Of a stretch of DNA of 64,000 nucleotides, positions 1 through 13,587 are shown one piece after another. Source of the stretch: Hypomesus transpacificus (lineage: Eukaryota > Chordata > Actinopteri > Osmeriformes > Osmeridae); assembly GCF_021917145.1 (NCBI RefSeq), contig NC_061070.1, forward strand, positions 9,286,743 through 9,350,742, written 5' to 3'. Below the pieces are notes generated by a model that was given only the letters and a program-made list of their open reading frames with translations, was not told where the DNA came from and did no database searches. Positions within the stretch are counted from its first letter, which is position 1. Every line of letters starts with the position of its first letter. Position numbers and translations under genes: made by a program.

Positions 1-2359
<2,359 letters not shown>

Positions 2360-2586
2360 TGGCCTGCCAAGTGAAGGCGCAACAGCTCCAAACTTGAATC
2401 AGCTATTCATCTAAATGGAAGAAAACATGGACACTGGTGTTCCTGTATATAATACCTCATGTTACTGTAGGTTATAGTCTGTGTGTGTCTACGGTTCTGT
2501 TTTCTGATACTGTATATTCAGTTGTGCTCATAGCATAGTCCCTGATTTCATAAATTCCTTACCGCCAAAGTACCCTGCATGCTTCC

Positions 2587-2616
2587 CATGTCTTATTATA
2601 CTAATAATAAGACATG
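2587..2616. repeat. Perfect 13-bp inverted repeat with 4-base loop
   Basis: CATGTCTTATTAT is followed by the loop ACTA and then its exact reverse complement. A short direct duplication (TGTAGACTAATATAG, twice) follows at about 2615-2647. It sits about 230 bp upstream of the ttbk1 start codon, so it could be in the 5' UTR, the promoter or an upstream intron. It may be the core of a small decayed MITE; no target duplication was found. Confidence 0.7.
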
Positions 2617-3312
2617 TAGACTAATATAGATGTAGACTAATATAGATTTTGCTGATCTATGGCCCACCTTGTTTGATGACAATGAACTGAAACAACAAAG
2701 GTCAAACACATTTAGTATATTCTGTGAAACTTGAGGTGTATTTAATTAATATAAGCAGCTTATGGGTCAAATAAACCAACATTGTGATAGTTCGATCCAT
2801 CTGACATCAGGCATATTTAATCTTAACACAATCTATGATAATTTACAGAAAACCTGTTTAAATACACAAAGATCTTTGTGATCATGCTCAAAGGTTAAGC
2901 ATGTGTATCACTATGGCCTCAGCGCATGTCCTGCATGTTTTCCCCTCTCTCTCCCTGCTTTCCTATCTCTCTCACTGCAATTGCCTCCATACATTAAGCC
3001 GCAAAAGGCAAAATAAATAAAAAGACTATTAAAAAGTACATACATGGATTTTCATAACTCCATTCAAGTTACTGAACACCATTCAAGCCATTCTCCAAGT
3101 GATTGGCAGGTTAAAAAAAGTTAATTGACATGTACAGCCTGCATTAGATGCCAAAAGCCTGTGTATTTGTGTGTACAGGTGTATGGCGTATAGGCCTTTC
3201 CACTTCCAAGAAAAGCGATTTACAGTATTCCCAACACTGAGAAGACAATTTCACATAAAATAAAAAGAAGAAAAGAAAGAAAGAAAAAAGTCACAGCATA
3301 GGCAATACCCAC
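2617..3312. other. Upstream flank of ttbk1, nothing recognised
   Basis: This is moderately AT-rich sequence between the hairpin and the minisatellite. It could hold a ttbk1 5' UTR exon or upstream intron, but I see no open frame or motif that supports one. A purine-rich run (AAAGAAGAAAAGAAAGAAAG) lies at about 3260-3290, just before the minisatellite. Confidence 0.4.
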
Positions 3313-4272
3313 CTGCCAAGACACCCTGCATCACTGCTGCCAAGACACCCTGCATCACTGCTGCCAAGACACCCTGCATCACTGCTACCAAGACACCCTG
3401 CATCACTGCTGCCAAGACACCCTGCATCACTGCTACCAAGACGCCCTGCATCACTGCTGCCAAGACACCCTGCATCACTGCTGCCAAGACACCCTGCATC
3501 ACTGCTGCCAAGACACCCTGCATCACTGCTACCAAGACGCCCTGCATCATTGCTGCCAAGACACCCTGCATCACTGCTGCCAAGACACCCTGCATCACTG
3601 CTGCCAAGACACTCTGCATCACTGCTGCCAAGACACCCTGCATCACTGCTGCCAAGACACCCTGCATCACTGCTGCCAAGACACCCTGCATCACTGCTGC
3701 CAAGACACCCTGCATCACTGCTGCCAAGACACCCTGCATCACTGCTGCCAAGACACCCTGCATCACTGCTACCAAGACGCCCTGCATCACTGCTGCCAAG
3801 ACACCCTGCATCACTGCTGCCAAGACACCCTGCATCACTGCTGCCAAGACACCCTGCATCACTGCTACCAAGACACCCTGCATCACTGCTGCCAAGACAC
3901 CCTGCATCACTGCTGCCAAGACACCCTGCATCACTGCTGCCAAGACACCCTGCATCACTGCTGCCAAGACACCCTGCATCACTGCTGCCAAGACACCCTG
4001 CATCACTGCTGCCAAGACACCCTGCATCACTGCTGCCAAGACACCCTGCATCACTGCTGCCAAGACACCCTGCATCACTGCTACCAAGAAGCCCTGCATC
4101 ACTGCTGCCAAGACACCCTGCATCACTGCTGCCAAGACACCCTGCATCACTGCTGCCAAGACACCCTGCATCACTGCTGCCAAGACACCCTGCATCACTG
4201 CTACCAAGACGCCCTGCATCACTGCTGCCAAGACACCCTGCATCACTGCTGCCAAGACACCCTGCATCACTG
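3313..4272. repeat. Minisatellite, 40 tandem copies of a 24-bp unit
   Basis: The unit CTGCCAAGACACCCTGCATC plus ACTG repeats exactly 40 times (960 bp) with no length change. Variation is almost confined to two sites: CTGCC to CTACC (units at 3385, 3433, 3529, 3769, 3865, 4081, 4201) and ACACC to ACGCC, which mostly travels with CTACC. Because 24 is divisible by three, the array is open in several frames on both strands (for example an eight-residue AVMQGVLA repeat on the minus strand). That openness is a by-product of the period, not evidence for a protein. The array ends with a degenerate CTGAC copy. Confidence 0.97.
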
Positions 4273-6773
4273 CTGACAAGCCCCATTACTGGATTCCATG
4301 AATATGACCATATAACCATGAAGAGCAAACATTTTGCCATTAAATTTTAGTCTGAGGATTGCGAGGTATCACCTGCAAGACCATCAGAAATACCAACACA
4401 CAGCAAGGTGGGTAAAACATGATTTTTTCTTCAATATAAAACATGGATGGAGACTGCAGATTATCAATGTACTACCAGGAAATCATTTCAAAATATTGTC
4501 TTAAAGGCAACTCTAATTTTCAATCCTATTTTCAATTTACTTCCCATATCCTATGAAGTGTTGAATATTTTTTGTTTTTTTAAACTAACTCCCATATGGT
4601 CACTAAAGACAAATAAGGAACTAAGGTTTCTCCATAAACTAACAAAACAAAAGGGGTTTGCAATAAGTCCTGAAAGACAACCATGGTTGTGTCCACTGAC
4701 AGTTGCTTGCAACTCAAATCGGTCTAAACACCACAGGGTGCCCACTAAATGTGTCTAAAAAACAAGAAACAAAAAGAAAACAAGGCAACATGTGACTGGG
4801 ATTAGGAAAAGTTTAGAGCAACAAATTGTGGAACACATTCAGTGAAACTTTGTCCTGGGAGATAACATGAGTTCCCTCTCCGTTTGTCTGTGAATCACAT
4901 CCTGAGTAATGAGGTATCTCGTTAAGAAGTGCAACACCTTAGAAAGTAAAGTCACCAATTGCGAAATGGGAAGAAAAAAACTCATGCTTGTCACAACCAT
5001 GTAAAGTAAACATTCGCATCTCCACTAGGTATTAGTTGTAGTATCTTAATTTTAAGCACTGAATTATAGCTTTTCAGTGAGATCATGTGAACCATCACCG
5101 CATTAACGTAGGCTACTATGACATTCAGCAGGTGCAACAATGTGGCGAACTGAGTTTAAAGCAATGTAGGCTTTTATTCTAAATTGTTGAAATATTTTAT
5201 AAATCAGAATGGTCAAAATAGAGAATAGGCTGGCCTTCTGTATTTAATCTCATCGCAACTTTAACTGGTCTCTGTGCAAGCGCTCATTCTCCTCCTATCT
5301 TGCATTTTCTCCGCACTGCAGTTTCAGCATCCCCTGAACATGAGCACACTCCCAGCTACAAAAACGCACAGGGCACTGCGCTGACGGGAGATTAATCTTT
5401 AACATGCCTTCTGATCGGTAAAATTGTGTAATGGACAGGTGAATTGATATCCTATATACTATACACAGGCTATTGGGGTTTAACAATCGAATTAACAAGG
5501 AAACATTCCACTGCATGGGAAGGGCGCGTGTGGCATATTGGGTAGTGTCCTTTTCGTTCATACAAGTCAATGCAGAATGATGCTCCTATAAGGTTACAAG
5601 CACTACACTTGAGCAGTACTGACGTTAATCGGCACAATAATTTAGTTTTACATTTTAATCATTCCTGTATGGGATACCACCAGTAGTCATGATGTAAACT
5701 ATCATGACATGCTATTCTACTGTCGTGATTAGATATTAATAACCATGTCCATTCCAAATATTGTCCTATCATGTCAATAAAGAGCATAGCAGGGGCGTCT
5801 GCTTCTTCAAGTTATACTAGGCTATTTTTACCATCATTCGTGAATATTGCATAAAGTTGGCCGTATTATGAACTGATGCTAATATCAAGTGGAGTTGTAA
5901 TTCACACCTGTTCTGTTTGCGTTGTTGTTGGATCTCAAGTGTCGGAGGCCTTTGAGAGGTGCATCAATCCTTTTGAGAGACCGTGGCATTTCTTGTCGAG
6001 TGTCGTTGCACCATTCTCCATCCTCCCCGTTATCCGCCTGCATTCTGATTCAGCATCATACGGATACTCCCAAAATGCATCGCGGTCCTGCGTGACTGGG
6101 TGCTTGCGTACCTACGTGAGTGACGCAAATGGTGTGGTGCCTGTATATCAATGACCATGCAGAAAGAGAATACAATTTTTGACAGTGTCATTGTTTTGCT
6201 GTTTTGAGTGTAATTTGTGCATCACGTGCACAAGAGGCTGACTGAATGGAACTACTTTGCAAGTCTTTATCAAATTGAGAACCAGACACCCGGCCTAAAA
6301 GCAATAAATAATGTCAGTGTAGCCTACAACATACAACTTTTTGCTTGTCCAGGCAATCCGTTTCGTTTACATACGATCGTTATTGTTACATAGAGTGCAT
6401 CTAGTGAGACTCACCACATAAACCTAGACTATTTTATTGTTTGTGACATGTTAGTCCAATGCATTTTATGTAGGCTATAAGACATACATTTATGTTGTCC
6501 CCTGAACCTGAACTTGATTGAAATTCTGAACCTATTGGATTCGTAAAAGCCGGGCCTGTAGCCTACTTTACTTTGAGCGAAAGGGGGCACTGTTGCAGAA
6601 ATAACCCTCCATTTGACCACTCTTGAGACTAACGACGTTCTTCGGAAGTAAGTACATTAGGATAACAGGGGGACGAGGTTGCGTAACTGCAGGGCGACAA
6701 AGACCGGTGGACAACACATGTTTTAGATGAACTAATACAAATAGGATATCATCAGCCACACACAGAGGTGAAC
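4273..6773. other. Intergenic region between ttbk1 and mtln
   Basis: This 2.5-kb stretch separates two divergently oriented genes, so it should contain both promoters. A more GC- and CpG-rich patch at about 5930-6130 is a plausible ttbk1 promoter or first non-coding exon. An ETS-type core CGGAAGT at 6643-6649 lies about 125 bp upstream of the mtln start. Neither assignment is proven. Open frames here (for example 4447-4758) resemble no family I know. Confidence 0.4.
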
Positions 6774-6944
6774 ATGGCTGACATATCGGAGAGGACACTG
6801 CAGATTGCAATTGCAATTTCCTTTGCCATGGGGTTTATTACTGGATGGCAGGCCAACCGAATGAGAAGGAAGTTTTTGGACTGGAGAAAGAAAAGACTAC
6901 AGGACAAGCTATCTGAGACACAGAAGAAGTTGGACTTGGCGTAA
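6774..6944 (+). CDS. mtln: Mitoregulin, 56-residue mitochondrial membrane micropeptide
   Basis: The single open frame encodes exactly 56 residues, the same length as human mitoregulin (MTLN, formerly LINC00116/MPM/MOXI). The N-terminus MADISERTLQ, a hydrophobic segment at about residues 10-24 ending in GWQAN, and a basic amphipathic tail (RRKFLDWRKKRLQDKL) ending in QKKLDLA closely match the mammalian peptide as I recall it. The known role is in mitochondria, where it binds cardiolipin and respiratory or fatty-acid oxidation complexes and supports respiration and supercomplex assembly. The start ATG lies in AACATGG, with G at +4. No intron interrupts the frame. It is followed on the same strand by cisd1, another mitochondrial membrane protein gene. 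Only its small size makes it easy to overlook. Confidence 0.95.
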   Translation: MADISERTLQIAIAISFAMGFITGWQANRMRRKFLDWRKKRLQDKLSETQKKLDLA

Positions 6945-7454
6945 CTTCAGTCAGTCAACTGCTTGATTAATTGTGTTAAATGTATGTGTGCTGTTCAGTG
7001 TCAACAGTTCATTGCTCGTCATTGTTCTCTAGGTAAAATATGAAACTAGGCAATATGTAGCTGTATGAGAATGTTTAGGACGATCCCAGGTAAGATGAGT
7101 GATCAAAGTTGCGGACTCTAAGGCGACTACGCCATTTATACTGTACGCTCATAGAATACAGTCGGACGGATCTGTATCTTATATATTTTTTTCTTAGGGC
7201 TTACATAAGTTTTTACAGTGTGTGTTCATGTTTTGTTTTCCAGGTCACCAGAAACCTCGTTTTAGCTATGAAGCAAAGCTGTAAATTGGTTAGCAGCTGA
7301 CAGCATTTCCTGAGACAAACTTGATGAACACTTTCATCTATGTGTGCTGCACACTGACCACGGACACTTCCACCCATTTGAGGAGGATTGAATTCTGTCA
7401 CCATTTTATACTTGACTTCACCCATGTCAGTCCACATTGCCATTCATCTTGTCA

Positions 7455-7460
7455 AATAAA
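7455..7460 (+). terminator. Candidate poly(A) signal of mtln
   Basis: AATAAA lies 511 bp after the mtln stop codon and is followed by A-rich and T-rich sequence. It is the first canonical hexamer downstream in the sense direction, so it is the likeliest end of the mtln transcript. Confidence 0.5.
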
Positions 7461-7532
7461 ACAAAACAAAACATACCTCTTTTTTTTAAAGCATTTTTCT
7501 CTCAAGAGCCTTATATATGATTCTGATGACAC

Positions 7533-7960
7533 ACAGTGGGGTCCAAACGTCTGAGACCACATGAAAATGTAATGGGGGAATTGAGTGGGTAACAATTATG
7601 TGAAGGGAAATAAACCAAAAGGTAATTAACTGGCTATTAATGATATATTTTTTGCTATTTCATGAATTACTATAACCCTACTGGGGGTAACAGGGAAGCT
7701 AGTTACCCCAGATTCAAAAGTGTAGATTTTAAGGGGGCCAGTTGCCCCTAACACACTCATCCAACATACTACTTAAAATATATCCAACATTTTCTTTCTA
7801 AAATAGTGAATTATTTATGTTAAGGCCTTACAACTAGTACTTTTAATATAGATCAACGTGAATTGAAACATGTCTAGTTGGGTCCTATTTTGCCCTACAT
7901 CAAATGCCAAACAGAAGTAGGCCTATCTGACAAGTGGTCTCAGACGTTTGGGACCTAGGG
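7533..7960. mobile_element. Non-autonomous DNA transposon (MITE) with about 22-bp terminal inverted repeats
   Basis: The left end reads GTCCAAACGTCTGAGACCAC and the right end reads GTGGTCTCAGACGTTTGGGAC, near-perfect inverted copies about 400 bp apart. The interior is AT-rich and has no transposase. The CAGTGGGGTCC-like left end suggests Tc1/mariner, but a TA target duplication is clear only on the right, so the outer limits are uncertain by a few bases. Confidence 0.75.
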
Positions 7961-8356
7961 TATAAACTATTCTTTTTCTATGCCAAATATTGCAGTGTTA
8001 ATGACAAGTTAATAAATTGGAAAGATTTCTAAGATCCTTTTCCTCTATTTTGGAAGCATTTTTCGCTCATTGTTCTATATCTGTATAACCATATGTAATC
8101 TCATAATTAATTAATTATATAATAATAATTACAGAATAATAAATATGTAATGAATTGCCGATCTCTTTTAAACCCTTTAAATATTGTTTGAGCCTGACAT
8201 GTAGCAGGAAATTAACCGATTTAAAAGCTCCACAGTAATGTGACGATACGGTTCATCAATCTGACAGTGACTCTAAAGCGCCAGGGGTCTCCTAACAGCT
8301 TTTGCGAGACTTCAAGAACCTTTATTATGAAGATAACAACAAAATCCTTTCCTTAG

Positions 8357-8365
8357 CCCGGAAGT
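8357..8365 (+). promoter_or_regulatory. ETS/GABP-type site in the cisd1 promoter
   Basis: CCCGGAAGT lies about 140 bp upstream of the cisd1 start codon. ETS-family (GABP/NRF-2) sites close to the transcription start are common in nuclear genes for mitochondrial proteins. No TATA box is apparent nearby. Confidence 0.45.
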
Positions 8366-8505
8366 TCATCTGGGCGACAGTAGTAGGCGCAACTAGCAAC
8401 TATTAGCTAGCAAAGCTTGTACAGCTGAAAGATATGCAATTGTCTGCACTTGATGCAGATTAGTTTGGAGACTAGTTGGGTAACTACATCGTCAAAAGGC
8501 AAGCC

Positions 8506-10103
8506 ATGAGTTCAAACAACGTCAGCCTGTCCAAAGGTAAACTGTGCTGGATATGTTCTTGCTGCAACTTAACTGACAGTCAGCAAGCTAGCTAAGTTGG
8601 CTAGTACTGTACTAGTCTAGTAGCTAACCAGTTGAGTTAGCTAGCGTAGCGAGCAAACGCATTTAATGTGAATCTGGTGTTTAGTTTGCCGCTGTGTTTT
8701 AGCTACATGATGGCGTTTATAACCCTCGACAGCTAGCAATTTGGTTTTAAGCAAACTTAGCAGTAAGCCACCTATTAAGTTACTTAATTTAGTGGATATA
8801 GGTTGGCACAGCAGCAACTTGCCAAGAAGATCTAGGTGTAGCATAGCTAACTTAAGCTTGCTAGCAATGCGACCTTGACTGACAACATGACCTGACATAA
8901 CCCTGAATCGCTACTAGTAATGTACTAACATTTAGTTATTGTTACAGTAGTCAATGTTCACGTCTCTTTCGTACAAATTTATTGTTGACACGATGCAGTA
9001 AGTATGATTGATGTCTTACTGCTTTTTTTACTGGACTACCTAGCTATCAAAATAGTTTGAGCAATGTTAATACTCTTATTCAATGTTAGCTATCAAATCA
9101 TTTCATAACCAATTGTGCTGGCACTGCCATCAATCCACTTTCTACCTAATGTTTCCGTGTTATTTATTTTGTAGGTGAGCTTGCAACGGCAATCTCCTTG
9201 ACTGCTGGAGTAACAGCTATTGGCATCCTACTCTTCCAAAAACTGTTCTCAAAGGGGAAAGGTGTAAAGCCTAAAGTGAACCAGGAACTGCAGAAGGACA
9301 ATCCCAAAGTGGTACATGCGTTTGATATCGAGGATCTTGGGGACAAAGCCGTATACTGCAGGTGTTGGCGCTCAAAGAAGGTACCTAGCATTCAAGTTGA
9401 TATTGCCACTTTAAGTCCAGGGGATGTTGCCAATGGTTATCACAAAATGTATTAGCCAGTACATTCTCCTTAAATTGATTAAAAACAAATACTATTTACA
9501 TTTTGGTAACTCACTTTATATCCAACATTAACATTTTGATACATTTCATGAGGCTTGTCATATCAGTGCAGTTGCCTTTAAATAGTCACAATGCATTTTT
9601 CGAGAGGACATTTTTAGATGTTTTGTCCAACTTGAGTTCAAATGATTTTCATTTACTTTGAAAGACTGGTGTCAGGAAAGGTATTTGATACATAAATTTC
9701 ACCTGATAAGCATGAGGTGGTGCTGAGACCAAGAGCACAATGCAAATGTTTTTTTTACCTAACTGCTGAAACAGATGGTAAACTTACAAGGTCAGGTTGG
9801 TTCACTGGGTTAGCTAAACCTAACCATGCATGGCAAAAAGAAAACCCTGCACATCAGACTTCTTCAAATGGTTCTTTAACAGGCAATTTAACATACTATC
9901 ACTTAATTCACAGGATTCTGCCAAATATATAGCTGTTAGAAGAAGTAAACTGATCTTGCTTGAATTTTGTGTTTGCACAAATACTGGTCCTGAAGACTGT
10001 ATCTCTCTTGTAGTTTCCATACTGTGATGGCGCCCACGCGAAACACAATCAGGAGACGGGAGACAACGTTGGTCCCCTTATCATCAAGAGAAAGGAGGCC
10101 TAA
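8506..10103 (+). CDS. cisd1: CDGSH iron-sulfur domain protein 1 (mitoNEET)
   Basis: A homodimeric 2Fe-2S protein anchored in the outer mitochondrial membrane, involved in iron-sulfur and redox homeostasis. The exons are 8506-8536, 9175-9380 and 10014-10103. They join in frame to 108 residues, the length of human CISD1. Residues 12-32 form the single N-terminal membrane anchor. The cluster-binding motif carries ligands C72, C74, C83 and H87 in CRCWRSKKFPYCDGAH, at the same numbering as in human. The CDGSH serine is alanine here. The stretch KDNPKVVHAFDIEDLGDKAV and the C-terminal GDNVGPLIIKRKE are near-identical to mammals. The intact mitochondrial-type anchor favours CISD1 over CISD2 (ER) or CISD3 (two motifs). 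The start was chosen as the ATG that gives the family length and an in-frame 31-bp first exon. Confidence 0.97.
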
Positions 10104-10583
10104 ACATTCTTTCTGCTTCCATGAGTATCGCTGCTAACACATGCACAAGTGCTTCTTGTTTCAAATAGGGTGGCAGAAATTTATTTTACTGCACATTACA
10201 CCCCTGCTAGTCTCAAATGTTATCAGTCAGAATTCAGTGTAAACAAAGAAATCTCCCTTGAGCAATGTTGAAAGGTAAGTGCAGAACATTTATTCTTCTT
10301 TGATGAGTGTAAAATATGTTAGTCACTAAAACGTCAGTACACTGTAGGTAAACTGGTCATGTCATGGTCATCTACACGAATGTGCTATCCATTGTGTGTG
10401 TGTGTGTGTATACAGTGAAGCAGTGCTTTTTGAAATTGATTTATCTTGTTTGTAAAGTAATTAAGGGTTGTTAAGATTTGGTGCCAAGTAGGCAGAATAA
10501 TTCTAATTTACAGTGTATTGTTCTATAAAATGTTATTATAATGTTGCTATCAATGCCACCAAACTTTTGTGTGTTAAGGATCA

Positions 10584-10643
10584 AATAAACACAGCTCTAA
10601 CTGTTCAATCTGTAATGTATTAAAAAGTGTCCATGTGAATAAA
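10584..10643 (+). terminator. Candidate poly(A) signals of cisd1
   Basis: Two AATAAA hexamers, at 10584-10589 and 10638-10643, lie about 480 and 535 bp after the cisd1 stop codon. Either could end the transcript. Confidence 0.5.
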
Positions 10644-11852
10644 ATATAATTTGTGTACCTGTAAAACATTCCTGCAAAACATACCTCCATGATCGGAGAG
10701 CTTGAACTTCTGTGCCCAGGGGTCCTTTTGGGTACCAATCTGGCCTTGACCACAGTGAAGGTAAACAGTTTTGTTGGAATGATCGTTTATCTTGATCATT
10801 GATTTAAATCAACACCACGCAATTACATAGCGAAACATGCAAAATGTCACTTTAATGTCAGTATGTAGGCCTTGGCCACCAACAGGGGTTCAAGCCCTGT
10901 AGGTGTTGAAACCTACGGAGTCCCTGAAGTGACCTGTGCAAAAAGAAAACAGACTTTTAGATCTGCGTGCGCACGAAAATGTGTTCTCTCTTTTCTGGTT
11001 GCGTCATTGGAATCATATAAATTACAGAGCACCTGTAAAAATAGAGAACATATGGATGCACATTAATTTTAGATATATATTTTAAACTTGGCCTTCACCC
11101 ATGCTTTTTTTAATTATTATTTCACGTAAGTGAAGCCACCACTTCCACATGTAGCCTACAAGGATCTGACGCAAATTCGGCCATAAATCTGCGACAGTTC
11201 GTTCTAACATCACCAATTTTGAGAATGTGTGAGACTTGAGAGCCATGAGTGGGTGTCCGCTTTGTGCTCAATGAGTTTAGTTATGTACTAGTATGAAACC
11301 AGAGAAGGTCAAACAGAGTATTAGGTCCAGGGTCGGCTCCATTGCCCCCCCAAATGGAATGCTGTGCCCCCTCAAAAAAGAATAAAGTGTAATTAAGAAA
11401 TATGGCATTGGCTATAAATTAAAAGTCTGGCTACACTTTCCAGAAGAATTGTACGGATCCTTTCCGTAAGCCTATATGCTATTGCTTACTGTGTAACAGG
11501 CTGTTACTAACAGCCATATAGCCTACTTGTTTCTATTTGTTGTTGTTGATGAAACCTATTGTAACCTGTGAATTGTACTAGAAATAGCTGCATTATGGCC
11601 ATGTGTTATTCAGTTAAGTCATAACTGCGTGAATTGCACTAGTTGTTGCTCCCCATTCCCATTGCACATCTGACGCGCGGTTTGGGCGTGCATTTTTTCA
11701 CACATGGGCGGGATCCTCACCTTTATTACCCCCCATGAGACATATGTGATGTGGACCGCAGATGAGCTGATGAACTAGCAAGAAAAGTCACATTCTTCGA
11801 GAGTTTGTAAGCAAAAGAACACCTAGTATACAAACTGAAGTTTTTTGGAACC
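10644..11852. other. Intergenic region before the SOUL gene, nothing firm
   Basis: No coding evidence is seen. A C-rich patch at about 11330-11390 (GGGTCGGCTCCATTGCCCC and beyond) resembles the end of a hAT-like element, but no partner end was found. The last 200 bp should contain the promoter of the SOUL gene. Confidence 0.4.
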
Positions 11853-13093
11853 ATGAAGTGCAACATGATAGTATTAGTTAGGATAGCTGTCCTCTGGATG
11901 TTTTCGTTTGGCGTCCAAGGCTGGGTAGCTCCAGACTTTTGCCGCGGCTCTGAATGCCCTGAGTTTACTCTCGTGCAGAAGATTAAGGTGACACAACTAA
12001 CATGTGAGAGCCAATACTACACGAGATATGTTTGAGTTTGAATAAAAACGTAACGTTTTCTCTGAAACAACAGGAATTTGAGGAACGTGCGTATTTTGCA
12101 AGCCGATGGATAACCACCGAAGTTGCAAGCGCGAAACAGGATGATGTGAAGGCTGGCTTTATGAGGCTATACCAGTACTGCAAGGGACAGAATGAAGGAA
12201 GTAGGTCAAAGGAACTGGTTTTCTTAAGATGTAACATTATTCGAGATTCATGCAGTAAAAGTATTCTGTATCTAAACTGTTTGTTGGGCTGTTTCAGGCG
12301 CAAGTGTCACCACAAAGACGTGGCCTGCAATAATCACCATAACAGAGGTAGGGTCGGCGGACGGAGATGTGTCGGTGTCTTTCTTCATTCCCCCCGGCAC
12401 CGTCCTTCCAAAGCCACATGACACAACAATCAGGGAGGAAAACATACCTGCTCGAACGGTTTATGTTAAGTAAGTAGACCACCCTACTCTACGCCCTCCT
12501 GCTTACTGAAAATACGATACACTTATTTTAGAAATATGTTTGCTAAATTATAAGACATTGTACGCGTTTAACAGCCTTCCCGAAAGTTACACTTACTCAA
12601 TTGAAAAGTTTAAAAAGGTGTGTTCTTGTTTGCAAGGGCATAAGGAAGTGTGACTGTTCTGTTAATGCTGTGAGAAGTATTGCTAATAGCATGGGCAACT
12701 GAACAAAACAGCTATGAAAGGCACAAAGTTATGAGGCACAAGTTAGTCACTCTACACACTAGAACTGGTACTTGGACCATAACATTATTCATTTTTTGCA
12801 GGACTCAGATGTGACAGTAGATGGATAAAGCAACACCTTATAGGCTACAGCTTAGATTCAATTTTTCTTCACACAGTCTTCACAAAGTCTCTCTAATTTA
12901 ATGAAAATTTCTCTCTAGGATATTTGGTGGTTTCCCATCATATTCTGCTGCACAGGCCAATGTGAAGCAACTACGGGATGAGTTGAATGAGGCTGGGAAA
13001 GCCTTTGAGCTGCATAAGTACACAGGAGCAGGATATCAGAGCCCATGGGAAATATTCAACCATCACAATGAGGTCTGGGTCGAGGCTGTATAA
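11853..13093 (+). CDS. SOUL/heme-binding protein family, with signal peptide
   Basis: The exons are 11853-11987, 12074-12200, 12298-12469 and 12919-13093. They join in frame to 202 residues. Residues 1-22 form a hydrophobic signal peptide (IVLVRIAVLWMFSFGVQG), so the product is probably secreted or lumenal. The remainder follows the SOUL fold: RWITTEVASA and GFMRLYQYCKGQNE in exon 2, a central beta region with SVSFFIPPG in exon 3, then PARTVYVKIFGGFPS and the C-terminal GYQSPWEIFNHHNEVWVEAV, which parallels the human HEBP2 ending (AGYNSP...NRNNEVW). HEBP1 and HEBP2 bind porphyrins or heme; function here is inferred from family only. Fish carry several SOUL paralogues (hebp2/soul group), and I cannot tell which one this is, so no symbol is given. 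Cys30 and Cys35 in the mature N-terminus could form a disulfide. Confidence 0.88.
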
Positions 13094-13387
13094 AGGGAAA
13101 CATAGATTGTACTTTCTGTCTGAATTCAACCCAAAATGATCATATTGCATTTCTTTGACCTAATAAGATTGTTTTGGGGCCAATGAGTCTCTTCGAGATG
13201 AGAATCCAAATTATACAATTTTGATCGACAGTCATATCGTCTTAACACAAAACAACTCTTATCTTTGTTCTATTATTAATGGGTGGTGCCTAAATGACCT
13301 TTCTATGGTTAAGTTGATTATGTTGTTGAAAACATGTTTGAGAATGTGGTGCAACAGCATTATTCAGCTTTGATGAAATCCACATTC

Positions 13388-13393
13388 AATAAA
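13388..13393 (+). terminator. Candidate poly(A) signal of the SOUL gene
   Basis: AATAAA occurs about 295 bp after the stop codon. A second one lies near 13450. Confidence 0.5.
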
Positions 13394-13587
13394 AAAGTAT
13401 ATTGTTTAAGATAGCAAATTAACTGTATGCAATTATGTCAGCATAACATAAATAAAGAGATGTATAAAGAGTCATTATACATCAACAGGCTTAGCAGAAA
13501 CATGTTCTTTGAACTGTTCAAACATGTAAAACTGGCTTTGCGGGTTTGTTAGGATGCATAGAATATTTCTAGCAATGCTCCTGGAAC

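Noticed and set aside
3313..4272. CRISPR-like array
   Set aside because: Units are contiguous with no spacers of unique sequence, and the context is a vertebrate genome.
3251..4350. Three overlapping 266-349 codon open frames across the 24-bp repeat on both strands
   Set aside because: All are forced by the stop-free, three-divisible period of the minisatellite. There is no splice or start context, and the predicted peptides (AVMQGVLA, SSDAGCLG or LPRHPASL repeats) match no family.
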